Assembly: GCF_023155855.1 (NCBI RefSeq)
Contig: NZ_JAKNUT010000001.1
Location: 1,054,001-1,118,000 of the forward strand
Origin: Microbacterium aoyamense
GTDB lineage: Bacteria > Actinomycetota > Actinomycetes > Actinomycetales > Microbacteriaceae
DNA: 64,000 bases
Direction of reading: 5' to 3'
Shown: positions 1 through 7,264 of the stretch, in pieces
Layout of the letters: each line of letters begins with the position of its first letter
Numbering within the stretch: position 1 is the first letter of the stretch
Translations under genes and position numbers: made by a program
Notes under the pieces: model-generated
Databases searched by the model: none
What the model was told of the DNA's origin: nothing
What the model saw: only the letters and a program-made list of their open reading frames with translations

Positions 1-324
1 CTCGTCTGGAGCGACGACATCTTCTTCATGGTCCTCACGAAGGAGTACTTCTCGACGTTCACCGACAAGGAGTTCGCCGACCCCAAGACCCACGCGCAGG
101 TGCTCATCTCGATCAGCCGGGACTCGCGCGACGCCGTCGACCGGACGATCGACGCGGGCGTCGCGAACGGAGGCACGGCGCCGGGTGACCCGCAGGACTA
201 CGGCTTCATGTACGCGCGCGACCTCGTCGACCCCGACGGCAACGGCATCCAGTTCATGTGGATGGATGCCGCGGCGGCCGAACAGGGTCCCGAGGCGTTC
301 ATGGCGGAGCAGGGCCAGGCGTAA
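1..324 (+). CDS. VOC (glyoxalase/bleomycin-resistance superfamily) protein, 5' end missing
   Basis: The reading frame is open from base 1, so the start lies before the window; the visible part is about 107 residues ending at TAA 322-324. The C-terminal half reads as a VOC beta-alpha-beta module, with the late DPDGNGIQF strand that commonly carries the metal-ligand region. Family members include lyases, dioxygenases and resistance proteins, and substrate cannot be told here. The HxlR regulator follows with no gap (GTG at 325), so the two are probably co-transcribed. Such regulator-VOC pairs are common for small-molecule detoxification; that role is inferred. Confidence 0.75.
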   Translation, partial: LVWSDDIFFMVLTKEYFSTFTDKEFADPKTHAQVLISISRDSRDAVDRTIDAGVANGGTAPGDPQDYGFMYARDLVDPDGNGIQFMWMDAAAAEQGPEAFMAEQGQA

Positions 325-1026
325 GTGGCCTCCCGCAGCTACGGGCAGTACTGCGGGGTCACCAGCGCCGTCGAGCTGATCGGCGAGCGATGGGCGCTGC
401 TCATCGTGCGCGACCTGCTCGTCGGCCCGCGGCGCTACACCGACCTGAAGCAGGGACTCCCCAAGATCCCGACGAACATCCTCTCCACGCGGCTCAAGGA
501 GCTGCAGGAGGGCGGGGTCGTGCGTCGCGTGCCGCTCCTGCACTGCGGGCTCGTGTACGAGCTCACTCCGTACGGTCGCGAGCTCGAGCCCATCGTGCTC
601 GCCCTGGGCCGGTGGGGTTTCGCGGCGATGGGTGATCCCGGTCCCGACGACGTCGTGACGGTCGACTCGATCACGATGGCGCTGCGGACGGCGTTCCGGG
701 CGGATGCCGCGGCATCCCTTCCGTCCGCCGTCTACGACCTGCACGTCGGTGACATCGTGCTCCGCGCCGACGTCGACGGCGACGACCTCGTCGTCACCCA
801 ACTCGCGCCGGCCGGTCGACCGACCGCGCCGGGTGCGCCCCGCCGCGCTCGCGAGCCCGACCTGGTCTTCGCGGCGGGCCCCGGCATCCGGCGCGTGATC
901 TCGGGCGAGCTGACGCCTACCGAGGCGATCGACCAGGAGGTCCTGGCGGTCGTCGACGGCGACGCGACGCTGCTCGAGCGCTTCGCCGAGACGTTCTTCA
1001 TCGAAACCGCTGCTGCGGCGGCATGA
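325..1026 (+). CDS. HxlR-family winged-helix transcriptional regulator with C-terminal extension
   Basis: The N-terminal ~100 residues match the HxlR/MarR-like winged helix: YGQYCGVTSAVELIGERWALLIVRDLL, then RRYTDLKQGLPKIPTNILSTRLKEL and a hairpin wing (VYELTPYGRELEPI). HxlR proteins act as dimeric DNA-binding repressors or activators, often sensing electrophiles or redox stress. A further ~120 residues after the DNA-binding domain are longer than usual and resemble the acidic SCP2-like tail seen in some actinobacterial members (tentative). The GTG start abuts the stop of the upstream VOC gene, and the reductase gene follows after 12 bases, suggesting one operon. Confidence 0.85.
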   Translation: MASRSYGQYCGVTSAVELIGERWALLIVRDLLVGPRRYTDLKQGLPKIPTNILSTRLKELQEGGVVRRVPLLHCGLVYELTPYGRELEPIVLALGRWGFAAMGDPGPDDVVTVDSITMALRTAFRADAAASLPSAVYDLHVGDIVLRADVDGDDLVVTQLAPAGRPTAPGAPRRAREPDLVFAAGPGIRRVISGELTPTEAIDQEVLAVVDGDATLLERFAETFFIETAAAAA

Positions 1027-1038
1027 AAGGAGCCGGCC

Positions 1039-1650
1039 ATGACCGGACGCATCACGATCGACCTGTTCACGACGCTCGACGGCGTCGCCCAGGCGCCGGG
1101 CGGACCCGACGAAGACACCTCGAACGGCTTCCGCTGGGGCGGGTGGCAGGCGCCCATCTTCGATGAGTTCATCGGCGAGCGCATCGCCGCCGGCATCGCG
1201 GGCATGGACGCCCTCGTGCTCGGCCGCCGGACCTACGACATCTTCTCGGTGTACTGGCCGCAGCACGAGGACAATCCGATCGGGGCGAGGTTCGCCGAGA
1301 TCCCGAAGTACGTGGCCTCGCGCAAGGGTCGCGAGATGACGTGGGAGGGTTCGTCGCTGCTCGGCGCCGATGCCCCGGCGGCCGTCGCGGCGCTGCGCGA
1401 GAAGCACGACGACATCCACATCATCGGCAGCATCGACTTCGTCCACTCGCTCCTCGCCGCACAGGCATACGACGAGCTCAAGCTCTGGGTGCACCCGATC
1501 GTGCTCGGCGAGGGCAAGAAGGTCTTCCCCGACGGCGCCGCACCCGCGAACCTGAAGCTCATCGCGCCGCCCGTCTCCGGCGGCGCGGTCGTCGAACTGC
1601 GCTACGCGCCGGCGGGCGTGCCCACGACGGGTGACATGACCGACGACTGA
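1039..1650 (+). CDS. Dihydrofolate reductase-like (RibD C-terminal domain) protein
   Basis: A 203-residue protein of the RibD-C/DHFR-like fold. It starts with ITIDLFTTLDGVAQAPGG, contains the LVLGRRTYDIF motif and ends with LKLWVHPIVLGEGKKVF, all hallmarks of this family. RibD-C proteins reduce small heterocycles with NADPH, but stand-alone members in actinobacteria mostly have unknown substrates. The start has a good ribosome site (AAAGGAG) in the 12-base gap after the HxlR gene, so it is probably regulated by and co-transcribed with that gene. Confidence 0.88.
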   Translation: MTGRITIDLFTTLDGVAQAPGGPDEDTSNGFRWGGWQAPIFDEFIGERIAAGIAGMDALVLGRRTYDIFSVYWPQHEDNPIGARFAEIPKYVASRKGREMTWEGSSLLGADAPAAVAALREKHDDIHIIGSIDFVHSLLAAQAYDELKLWVHPIVLGEGKKVFPDGAAPANLKLIAPPVSGGAVVELRYAPAGVPTTGDMTDD

Positions 1651-1686
1651 CCGGCGTGGGGCGATGGATGCCTCGGCCCGCCGCGC

Positions 1687-1692
1687 TACGGT
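1687..1692 (+). promoter_or_regulatory. -10 box (TACGGT) for a leaderless transcript of the 1699 gene
   Basis: TACGGT ends exactly 6 bases before the GTG at 1699. With a transcription start at or next to the start codon this gives a leaderless mRNA. No ribosome site is present. The same spacing recurs at many genes of the window. Confidence 0.5.
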
Positions 1693-1698
1693 GCGGCT

Positions 1699-2250
1699 GT
1701 GGCCGAGGCATCCATCGTCGAAGACAAGCGCCGACGCGACGTGCCCGCCGGGGTCATCATGGTCGGCATGGCGGCCGCGGCGTGGTGGCCCGCCTTCACG
1801 CTCGGTGCGTGGGGCGAGATCTTCTTCGACGACATCCTCGCGCTGTGGGCGGTGTCCACTGCCGCGTTCGTCTTCGTGCTCGTCGAGCGCAAGCCCGTCG
1901 GCGGTCGCCTCGCGCGAGCGTTCGTCCTGCTGCTGCCGACGGTGTGGCTCGTGCTCAACTTCGTCGTGGGCGACACCGACAACCTCGCCGTCGCGATCGT
2001 CGACCTCGCCGCGATCGGAGCAGTCATCATCGGGATCCCGTTCACCCTCTGGGTGCTCGTGCGGATCATCTGGCCCGACTTCGCGACCGAGACCCGCCGC
2101 CGCACGAAGTGGCTCATCGCGCTCGTCGTGCTCGGCGTCGTGATCGCATCACTCGTGCTGGGCGCGAACCAGTCGAAGTTCCTCACGTGCGAGGACTTCA
2201 CGATCAGCGGCAACTCCGAGCCGCCAGGCTGCGTCCCCGCTGAGGACTAG
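1699..2250 (+). CDS. Hypothetical membrane protein with four predicted membrane segments
   Basis: 183 residues. Hydrophobic stretches near residues 15-40, 45-60, 70-90 and 100-125, plus one near 140-160, indicate an integral membrane protein of four or five helices. The tail (residues ~160-183) carries two cysteines. I do not recognise a named family. The GTG start is chosen because a TACGGT box lies 6 bases upstream. Its TAG stop shares a CTAG tetranucleotide with the stop of the convergent xthA gene. Confidence 0.7.
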   Translation: MAEASIVEDKRRRDVPAGVIMVGMAAAAWWPAFTLGAWGEIFFDDILALWAVSTAAFVFVLVERKPVGGRLARAFVLLLPTVWLVLNFVVGDTDNLAVAIVDLAAIGAVIIGIPFTLWVLVRIIWPDFATETRRRTKWLIALVVLGVVIASLVLGANQSKFLTCEDFTISGNSEPPGCVPAED

Positions 2251-3092
2251 AAGATCATCGGGCGGTCGTCGTCCTCATCCTCTGGCCCCGAGAAGTCGAG
2301 GTCGACGACGACCGGCACGTGGTCGCTGGGCGCTTCGCCCTTGCGTTCGTCGCGGTGGATGGATGCCCCGGCCACCGCATCGGCGAGGGCGTGCGAGCCG
2401 AGGATGAAGTCGATGCGCATGCCCTCGTTGCGCGGGAAGCGCAGGCGCTTGTAGTCCCAGTACGTGAAGCCCGCCGGCACGAGCGGCCGCACGACGTCCT
2501 GCAGTCCTGCCGCCTCGAGCGCGGCGAACGCCTCGCGCTCGGGCCCTGACACGTGCGTCGAGAAGCCTGCGACGACCGTCGGATCTCCGTTGTCGGCGTC
2601 GGTCGGGGCGATGTTGAAGTCGCCGACGAGCGCCAGCGCGAGGTCGGGATTCTGCGCGAGCGTCTCGGCCGTGTAGCCGCGGAGCGCCTCGAGCCACTCG
2701 AGCTTGTAGAAGTAGTGCGGGTCCTCCAGGGCGCGACCGTTGGGCACGTACAGGCTCCACACCTCGACCCCACCGATCGTCGCACCCAACGCGCGGGCCT
2801 CCTGCGGGGCATCCGGACCCGAGTGGTCCTTCGCGAAGCCGGGCATTCCCGGGAACGCGTGACGGACGTTCGTCGGCTGTTCGCGGCTCGCGATCGCGAC
2901 GCCGTTCCACTGCGAGAACCCGTGCGCCTCGACGTGGAATCCGGCGTCCTCGAAGGCGTCGAAGGGGAACTGGTCGACCTTGCACTTGATCTCCTGCATC
3001 GCGAGCACATCGATGTGCTCGCGCACCGCGAAATCGACGATCCGGTCGACGCGGGCGCGGATCGAGTTGACGTTCCAAGTGGCCAGACGCAT
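2247..3092 (-). CDS. xthA: Exodeoxyribonuclease III (AP endonuclease)
   Basis: 281 residues, the usual length of XthA. The start MRLATWNVNSIRARV, the MQEIK magnesium-ligand motif, GDFNIAP (catalytic Asp/Asn region), the late WDYK region and the terminal SDHVPVVVDL (catalytic Asp-His) are all present. The enzyme cuts DNA at abasic sites and removes 3' blocking groups in base-excision repair. The chosen ATG lies 6 bases after a TAGGCT box, so the mRNA is probably leaderless. The acidic C-terminal tail (EDEDDDRP) is a small extension. Confidence 0.96.
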   Translation of the reverse strand: MRLATWNVNSIRARVDRIVDFAVREHIDVLAMQEIKCKVDQFPFDAFEDAGFHVEAHGFSQWNGVAIASREQPTNVRHAFPGMPGFAKDHSGPDAPQEARALGATIGGVEVWSLYVPNGRALEDPHYFYKLEWLEALRGYTAETLAQNPDLALALVGDFNIAPTDADNGDPTVVAGFSTHVSGPEREAFAALEAAGLQDVVRPLVPAGFTYWDYKRLRFPRNEGMRIDFILGSHALADAVAGASIHRDERKGEAPSDHVPVVVDLDFSGPEDEDDDRPMIF

Positions 3093-3098
3093 GCATCC

Positions 3099-3104
3099 AG
3101 CCTA
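3099..3104 (-). promoter_or_regulatory. -10 box (TAGGCT) for leaderless xthA
   Basis: On the minus strand TAGGCT is followed by 6 bases and then the xthA ATG at 3092. No Shine-Dalgarno sequence is seen. This box decides between the two nearby ATG codons in favour of 3092. Confidence 0.55.
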
Positions 3105-3154
3105 GGCGGGGGGTCGGTCATCATCCCACCGCGCGAGCGCTCTGTAAAGACGTC

Positions 3155-3160
3155 TTGACA
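3155..3160 (+). promoter_or_regulatory. Possible -35 element (TTGACA) upstream of the SipW-type cassette
   Basis: A perfect TTGACA lies 78 bases before the first gene of the cassette. At the expected 17-base spacing only a poor -10 (GCACAA, 3178-3183) is found, so the promoter call is weak. The gene itself has a leader with a CAGGAG ribosome site. Confidence 0.3.
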
Positions 3161-3237
3161 GGCGTCGCTCCGACGGGGCACAACGGATGCAGCGACTGGG
3201 GCGCTCCGGGCATTCGACGAAGTAGTCAGGAGCCAGC

Positions 3238-3864
3238 ATGAACAGTTCAAAAACCGCAGCGGAGAAGGCGAGCCGCACCGACCGTCGGCGGATCATCCTC
3301 GCGATCCTCGCAGGTGGCGCCGTCCTCGGCGTCGGGGCCGCGATCACACTCGCCGTCTGGAACGATTCGGAATTCGCGACGGGCACGTTCTCGTCGGGCG
3401 AGTTCGACCTCGAGGGCAGCACGAACGGCACTGCGTTCTCGAGTGATGAAGAGGCGCCCGGCAAGACGCTCGCGTTCCAGCTGAACGCCGATGCCCTCTC
3501 GCCGAATGACGTCGTCTACGCGCCGTTCGCCCTGCAACTCTCGGCCGATTCGGACTATTCGGCGACGGTCGACCTCTCGAACGCAAGTGACGGCGACATC
3601 GGGGCGAACCTGACGTACGACCTCTACGCAGGGGGCGAGTTCGACGCGGCCTGCTCGGCAGCGACGCCCCCCACCGGCACCCCGCTGGTCGCGGATCGCG
3701 CTGCGACGGAGGCGGGCGTGGTCGCCGACATCCTCACGCTGTCAGCAGCCGCCACCCCCACGAACCTGTGCTTCGTCGTGACCGCCGGCGCAGATCTGGA
3801 CCAGAGCCAGTCCGGCACCATCACGTGGGAGTTCGCAGGCACGTCGGTGACTCCGCTGCCGTAG
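3238..3864 (+). CDS. Secreted protein with SipW-type signal peptide (TasA/camelysin-like)
   Basis: 208 residues. A long basic N-region (TDRRR) precedes a hydrophobic core (residues ~18-40) ending in the LAVWNDSEFATGTFSSGEF motif, the cleavage-proximal signature of SipW-dependent precursors such as TasA and camelysin. The rest is a Thr/Ser/Ala-rich beta-type domain with two cysteines (in CSAA and NLCF). TasA-like proteins form extracellular fibres; assembly here is inferred only. It is the first gene of a cassette with a paralogue 6 bases downstream and a dedicated signal peptidase after that. Start ATG has a CAGGAG ribosome site. Confidence 0.82.
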   Translation: MNSSKTAAEKASRTDRRRIILAILAGGAVLGVGAAITLAVWNDSEFATGTFSSGEFDLEGSTNGTAFSSDEEAPGKTLAFQLNADALSPNDVVYAPFALQLSADSDYSATVDLSNASDGDIGANLTYDLYAGGEFDAACSAATPPTGTPLVADRAATEAGVVADILTLSAAATPTNLCFVVTAGADLDQSQSGTITWEFAGTSVTPLP

Positions 3865-3870
3865 ACGGCC

Positions 3871-4506
3871 ATGGACACGCGGAGATCGGCACGGCGTCAT
3901 CGGCGCCTGCAGAAGATCGCAGCCGTGCTCGCGGCCGGCGTCGTGCTGGGCGTCGGATCGATCGCGACGATCGCGGCCTGGACCGACAACGAGAACGCGA
4001 CGGGGAGCTTCGGAGCGAGCATCTTCGACACCGAGTCGCAGTCCGCGGGCAGCCCGGCGTACGCCAGCAGACCGACGGCACCCGGCGCGACCCTCACGTT
4101 CAACGCGACCGCGATGTCGCCGAGCACGTCGTACTTCGCGTGGCTCAACATCCGAACGACGACGACCACGACCGTCGGCGGAAACGTGACACTCACCGGC
4201 GCGGCGGCGACGGGGACGCTCGCCCCGGCCCTCCAATATCGACTGATCCGGCTGGGTGGGGTGGGGAGTGCGGCGAACTGCGTCTCGACGGCGTTCACCG
4301 CCGGCTCGGTCTATCTGGCAGGGTCGAGCACCACGTACTCGACGGTGACGACGGTGCCGGCGTCGCCCCTCGCGAACCCGATCGGCGCGAGCGGAGCCGA
4401 GCTCGGATTCTGCGTCGAAGTTCGCGTGGCGGCAGGCTCGGCCAACACGTATCAAGGGCAGACCGCGACGGTGACCTGGACCTTCACGGCGACGTCCGCG
4501 GACTGA
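3871..4506 (+). CDS. Secreted protein with SipW-type signal peptide, paralogue of upstream gene
   Basis: 211 residues. Like its upstream neighbour it has a basic N-terminus (RRSARRHRRLQK), a hydrophobic segment (~residues 15-36) and the IAAWTDNENATGSFGAS motif just after it. The mature part is Thr/Ser-rich and contains the same spaced cysteines (AANC, GFC). Both proteins share the pattern of a predicted beta-sandwich with two conserved half-cystines. The six-base gap to the preceding gene and 12-base gap to the signal peptidase place it in one operon, so it is likely processed by that peptidase. Confidence 0.82.
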   Translation: MDTRRSARRHRRLQKIAAVLAAGVVLGVGSIATIAAWTDNENATGSFGASIFDTESQSAGSPAYASRPTAPGATLTFNATAMSPSTSYFAWLNIRTTTTTTVGGNVTLTGAAATGTLAPALQYRLIRLGGVGSAANCVSTAFTAGSVYLAGSSTTYSTVTTVPASPLANPIGASGAELGFCVEVRVAAGSANTYQGQTATVTWTFTATSAD

Positions 4507-4518
4507 TCGGACGGCGGG

Positions 4519-5703
4519 ATGCGGCGCACGTGGACGATCGTCGGGGATGTCGCCCTCGCCCTCGCGGCGGTGGTGGGAGCGCTGTGCATCGTCGTGTTCG
4601 TGTGCGGCTTCGCGTTCGGCATGCGGGTGGTCCTCTTCAGCACGGGGTCGATGACCCCCACGATTCCGGCCGGCTCGGCCGCGATCACGCGCGAGCTGCC
4701 CGCCGCCGACATCTCCCCGGGCGATGTCGTGATGGTCGATCGCCCGGGCAAGCTCCCGATCACCCACCGCGTCGTCTCGGTCGCGTCAGTGCCCGACGCG
4801 CCGGCATCCCGTCTCATCGTCATGCGCGGCGACGCCAACGCCGTCGACGACCCGCTGCCGTACGAAGTGGATCGTGTCGGACTGGTCGTGTTCTCGGTTC
4901 CGGGGATCGCTCAGGCGATCTCGTCTCTGCGGAGCCCATGGGTGCTCGCCGGTGCGACGGTCGCCGCGACGGCACTGGTCGTGGTCGTGTGCTGGCCGCG
5001 GCGCGGGCGGCGTCCTCGCGTCGAGGCCGAGGAACGGGATGCCGGCGGCGCGACCGCCGCCGCGACGAGAACGGCTTCGTGCATCGCGCTCGTATGCGCG
5101 CTCGTCCTCGCGCCCGCCGCCGACGGCGGGCAGGCCGCACGAGCGGCGGAGGGCGGCGACGAGGAGCTCATCGAGGGCGAGGTCATCCGGCTCATGTCGA
5201 TCTGGGACGAATCCATGAGCGACCTCGTTCCGGGAGCCGAGGGCGTCTGGCAGGTCGGGGTGTCCGCCGACGCAGCCGAGCCGGGTGTGGTGCGCGTCAT
5301 GATCGCCAGCTCGGGCGAGGCAGGACTCGGGCTGCGGTACGACGTCCAGTCCTGCATCGTGCGCTGGGCGGAGGACTCCTGCGCGTCGGCGAGGACGCAG
5401 CTGCTCGCCGATCAGACCGTGCCCCTCGACGGCCAGGAACGCCAGCTCCTCGAGATGGCGGACGACGAGACGGCGTGGCTCCGCATCGCCGTGAGGATGC
5501 CTCCGACGACCAGTGACGACATCGACGGCCAGGTCGACGTGCGTGTGCGCGCGGTCGGAATGGGCGACGATGTCGCCGTGGGCGGGGCCGATGGGCACGC
5601 TCTCGCACCTACGGGCGCGCGGGCGGTCTGGCTGCTCGTCCCCGCAGCGTTCGCCGTGCTGACGGCGGGCATCGTTCTGCTCGCGCGACGGAGGCCGTCG
5701 TGA
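4519..5703 (+). CDS. sipW: SipW-type signal peptidase I fused to a second secreted, LAPTG-anchored domain
   Basis: Residues 1-160 form a signal peptidase of the Ser/His (ER/archaeal) type: a membrane anchor (~8-36), STGSMTPTIPAGS with catalytic Ser44, ITHRVV with His83 where the classical bacterial enzyme has Lys, and MRGDANAVDDP (Asp105). A second membrane segment follows (~141-159). The frame then continues through a positively charged stretch, a signal-peptide-like segment (~184-209), an ectodomain of ~150 residues with two cysteines (279 and 288), and a C-terminal LAPTG (362-366)-hydrophobic helix-RRR sorting signal. A typical SipW ends near residue 190, so this is a fusion. It overlaps the next gene by 4 bases (GTGA). 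Confidence 0.85.
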   Translation: MRRTWTIVGDVALALAAVVGALCIVVFVCGFAFGMRVVLFSTGSMTPTIPAGSAAITRELPAADISPGDVVMVDRPGKLPITHRVVSVASVPDAPASRLIVMRGDANAVDDPLPYEVDRVGLVVFSVPGIAQAISSLRSPWVLAGATVAATALVVVVCWPRRGRRPRVEAEERDAGGATAAATRTASCIALVCALVLAPAADGGQAARAAEGGDEELIEGEVIRLMSIWDESMSDLVPGAEGVWQVGVSADAAEPGVVRVMIASSGEAGLGLRYDVQSCIVRWAEDSCASARTQLLADQTVPLDGQERQLLEMADDETAWLRIAVRMPPTTSDDIDGQVDVRVRAVGMGDDVAVGGADGHALAPTGARAVWLLVPAAFAVLTAGIVLLARRRPS

Positions 5704-6137
5704 TCCGGCGGGTCGCGGCATCCATCGCAGTCCTCGGACTCGCGTGCGTCATCGCCGTGCCCGCGGTCACGCGCGACACGCAGGCGGCATGGACGGACGG
5801 CGAGGTGGCTCGCGGCGCCGGCCTCACGGCGGGGACTGTCAGCCCACCGACGGCGCTCACGTGCAACGCCGCCATCGGTTCGGCGACGCTCCGATGGACG
5901 CCGCCGGCGGGCGGGCTCGCGCGCACCGGCTACCGATGGGCGGTGACGGGGGGCTCGACCGGCTCCGGCACGCTGGCCGCGAACGTGACGAGCCTTCAAC
6001 TGACAGGGGGCTTGCTGACGCTCGGCACGGGAACCTTCTCGCTCTACGCCGTCGGTCCGGGCGGCTGGGAGTCGACACCGGTCCGAGCGACCGTCACCGT
6101 CGTGCTCGGCCTGCTCTGGGGCTGCACGGTTCCCTGA
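5700..6137 (+). CDS. Small secreted protein with SipW-type N-terminal motif
   Basis: 145 residues. The N-terminal hydrophobic segment (~7-24) is followed by TQAAWTDGEVARGAG, again the A-W-T/N-D-x-E signature seen in the two earlier secreted proteins. The remainder resembles a single beta-sandwich domain: a ceramic pattern of TCNAAIGSATLRW, YRWAVTGG and FSLYAVGPGGWES strands suggests a fibronectin-III-like fold (tentative). It starts with GTG overlapping the stop of the signal peptidase gene (GTGA), so it belongs to the same operon and is probably the third substrate. Confidence 0.72.
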   Translation: MIRRVAASIAVLGLACVIAVPAVTRDTQAAWTDGEVARGAGLTAGTVSPPTALTCNAAIGSATLRWTPPAGGLARTGYRWAVTGGSTGSGTLAANVTSLQLTGGLLTLGTGTFSLYAVGPGGWESTPVRATVTVVLGLLWGCTVP

Positions 6138-6185
6138 CCGCCTTTCTCACGGCCCGCCGCCGAGCGGTGGACGAATGCCGCCTCC

Positions 6186-6191
6186 TACCGT
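6186..6191 (+). promoter_or_regulatory. -10 box (TACCGT) upstream of the 6198 gene
   Basis: TACCGT is followed by 6 bases and the ATG at 6198, the spacing of leaderless promoters. The intervening GGAGGT also looks like a ribosome site but is too close to the ATG to work as one. Confidence 0.45.
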
Positions 6192-6197
6192 GGAGGT

Positions 6198-6641
6198 ATG
6201 ACCACGGCGCCCGCGCGGTGGACGCGCACCGCACTCCTGATCATCGGCTGGTTCAGCCTCGCCTCGGCACTCGTCGGCATGATCGGGCTCACGTTGTTCG
6301 GCGGGATGGGCATCCCGCTCGCCTGGATCGAGGGGACCCCGTTCTCTTCCTACTTCTGGCCCGGAATCATCCTCGGTCTCGTCGTCGGCGGATCGCAGGC
6401 GGCTGCCCTCGCGGCGCAGTACGCCCGTCTCGCACTCGCATGGGGACTCCATGCGGCGGCCGGACTCGTGATGACGGTCTGGATCTTCGTGGAGATCGCC
6501 CTGATGCTCGTGTGGTCGCCGCTGCACGGCATCTACTTCGTCACGGGATTCGTGCAGGTCGTGGTCGCGGTGCTCGCGCTCGGAGCGTGGCCGCGCCCGT
6601 TCCTCCGCCGGGAGGTAGCAAGAAAGGTAGGAGTCGAGTAG
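6198..6641 (+). CDS. Hypothetical membrane protein, four predicted helices
   Basis: 147 residues with four hydrophobic stretches (about 12-35, 50-70, 76-105, 110-130). A short cytosolic tail with RRE and RK follows. No family recognised. The start ATG is supported by the TACCGT box 6 bases upstream. Its TAG stop lies inside the TAGCAT promoter of the toxin-antitoxin pair downstream. Confidence 0.65.
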   Translation: MTTAPARWTRTALLIIGWFSLASALVGMIGLTLFGGMGIPLAWIEGTPFSSYFWPGIILGLVVGGSQAAALAAQYARLALAWGLHAAAGLVMTVWIFVEIALMLVWSPLHGIYFVTGFVQVVVAVLALGAWPRPFLRREVARKVGVE

Positions 6642-6644
6642 CAT
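6639..6644 (+). promoter_or_regulatory. -10 box (TAGCAT) for the leaderless antitoxin gene
   Basis: TAGCAT overlaps the stop codon of the upstream gene and ends 7 bases before the antitoxin ATG at 6652. This suggests that the toxin-antitoxin pair is transcribed from its own leaderless promoter. Confidence 0.5.
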
Positions 6645-6651
6645 TCTCGCC

Positions 6652-6879
6652 ATGGCGTACGCGAAGGTGAGTCTGAGTCTCGACGACCGCGATATCTCGT
6701 TCCTCGACGGCGAGACGTCGGCCGGGCGTTTCGCCAGTCGCTCCGCGGCGGTACAGGAGGCCGTGCGGCTGCTGCGTGAGAGCCGCCTCGCCGACGCTTA
6801 TGCGGAGGCGTACGGAGAATGGCAGGAGTCCGACGACGGTGCCGCGTGGGACGCGGCATCCGGCGACGGCCTGTCATGA
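6652..6879 (+). CDS. Ribbon-helix-helix antitoxin of a MazF-type module
   Basis: 75 residues. The N-terminus AKVSLSLDDRDISFLDGE followed by SRSAAVQEAVRLLRES matches the strand-helix-helix of CopG/ParD-like DNA-binding antitoxins. The acidic C-terminal tail (EWQESDDGAAWDAASGD) is what usually wraps around the toxin. Such antitoxins neutralise the partner and repress their own promoter. The gene overlaps the toxin by 4 bases (ATGA), the classical arrangement. Confidence 0.85.
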   Translation: MAYAKVSLSLDDRDISFLDGETSAGRFASRSAAVQEAVRLLRESRLADAYAEAYGEWQESDDGAAWDAASGDGLS

Positions 6880-7241
6880 CCGACGCGATCCCTCTGCTGC
6901 GGCGCGGTCAGATCGTCTGGATCGATCTGGATCCTTCACGCGGGAACGAGGCGGCCCGGATGCGCCCGGCCGTCGTCGTCAGCAACAACACGGCGAACAC
7001 GGCCGCCGTGCGCGTCGGCGGAGTCGTCACCATCGTGCCGCTGACGACGAACACGACGCGGGTCTTCGGCTTCCAGGTTCTGCTGCCCGCCGGTCGCACC
7101 GGGCTGACGCGGGACTCCAAGGCGCAGGCGGAGCAGGTGCGCGCGGTGTCGGTCGATCGGATCGCGGGCGTCGCGGGGTGGGTGCCCGAGGAGTCCATGA
7201 TCGAGATCGACGGAGCCCTGCGCCTGCACCTCGCGCTGTAG
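6876..7241 (+). CDS. mazF: MazF/PemK-family endoribonuclease toxin
   Basis: 121 residues, normal for MazF. It opens with LRRGQIVWIDLDPSRGNEAARMRPAVVVSNN, which contains the GxIVWxDLDPxRGxE loop and the RPAVVVSN strand with the active-site Arg. The later VVTIVPLTTNT segment carries the catalytic-region Thr. MazF toxins cut single-stranded RNA at short sequences and stop translation. The start is the ATG overlapping the antitoxin stop; an in-frame upstream ATG within the antitoxin gene is unlikely. Confidence 0.92.
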   Translation: MTDAIPLLRRGQIVWIDLDPSRGNEAARMRPAVVVSNNTANTAAVRVGGVVTIVPLTTNTTRVFGFQVLLPAGRTGLTRDSKAQAEQVRAVSVDRIAGVAGWVPEESMIEIDGALRLHLAL

Positions 7242-7251
7242 CCGGCATCCG

Positions 7252-7257
7252 TAGACT
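7252..7257 (+). promoter_or_regulatory. -10 box (TAGACT) for leaderless pyrE
   Basis: TAGACT is followed by 7 bases and the pyrE ATG at 7265. No ribosome site is present in the short gap after the toxin gene. Confidence 0.5.
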
Positions 7258-7264
7258 CGGGGGC

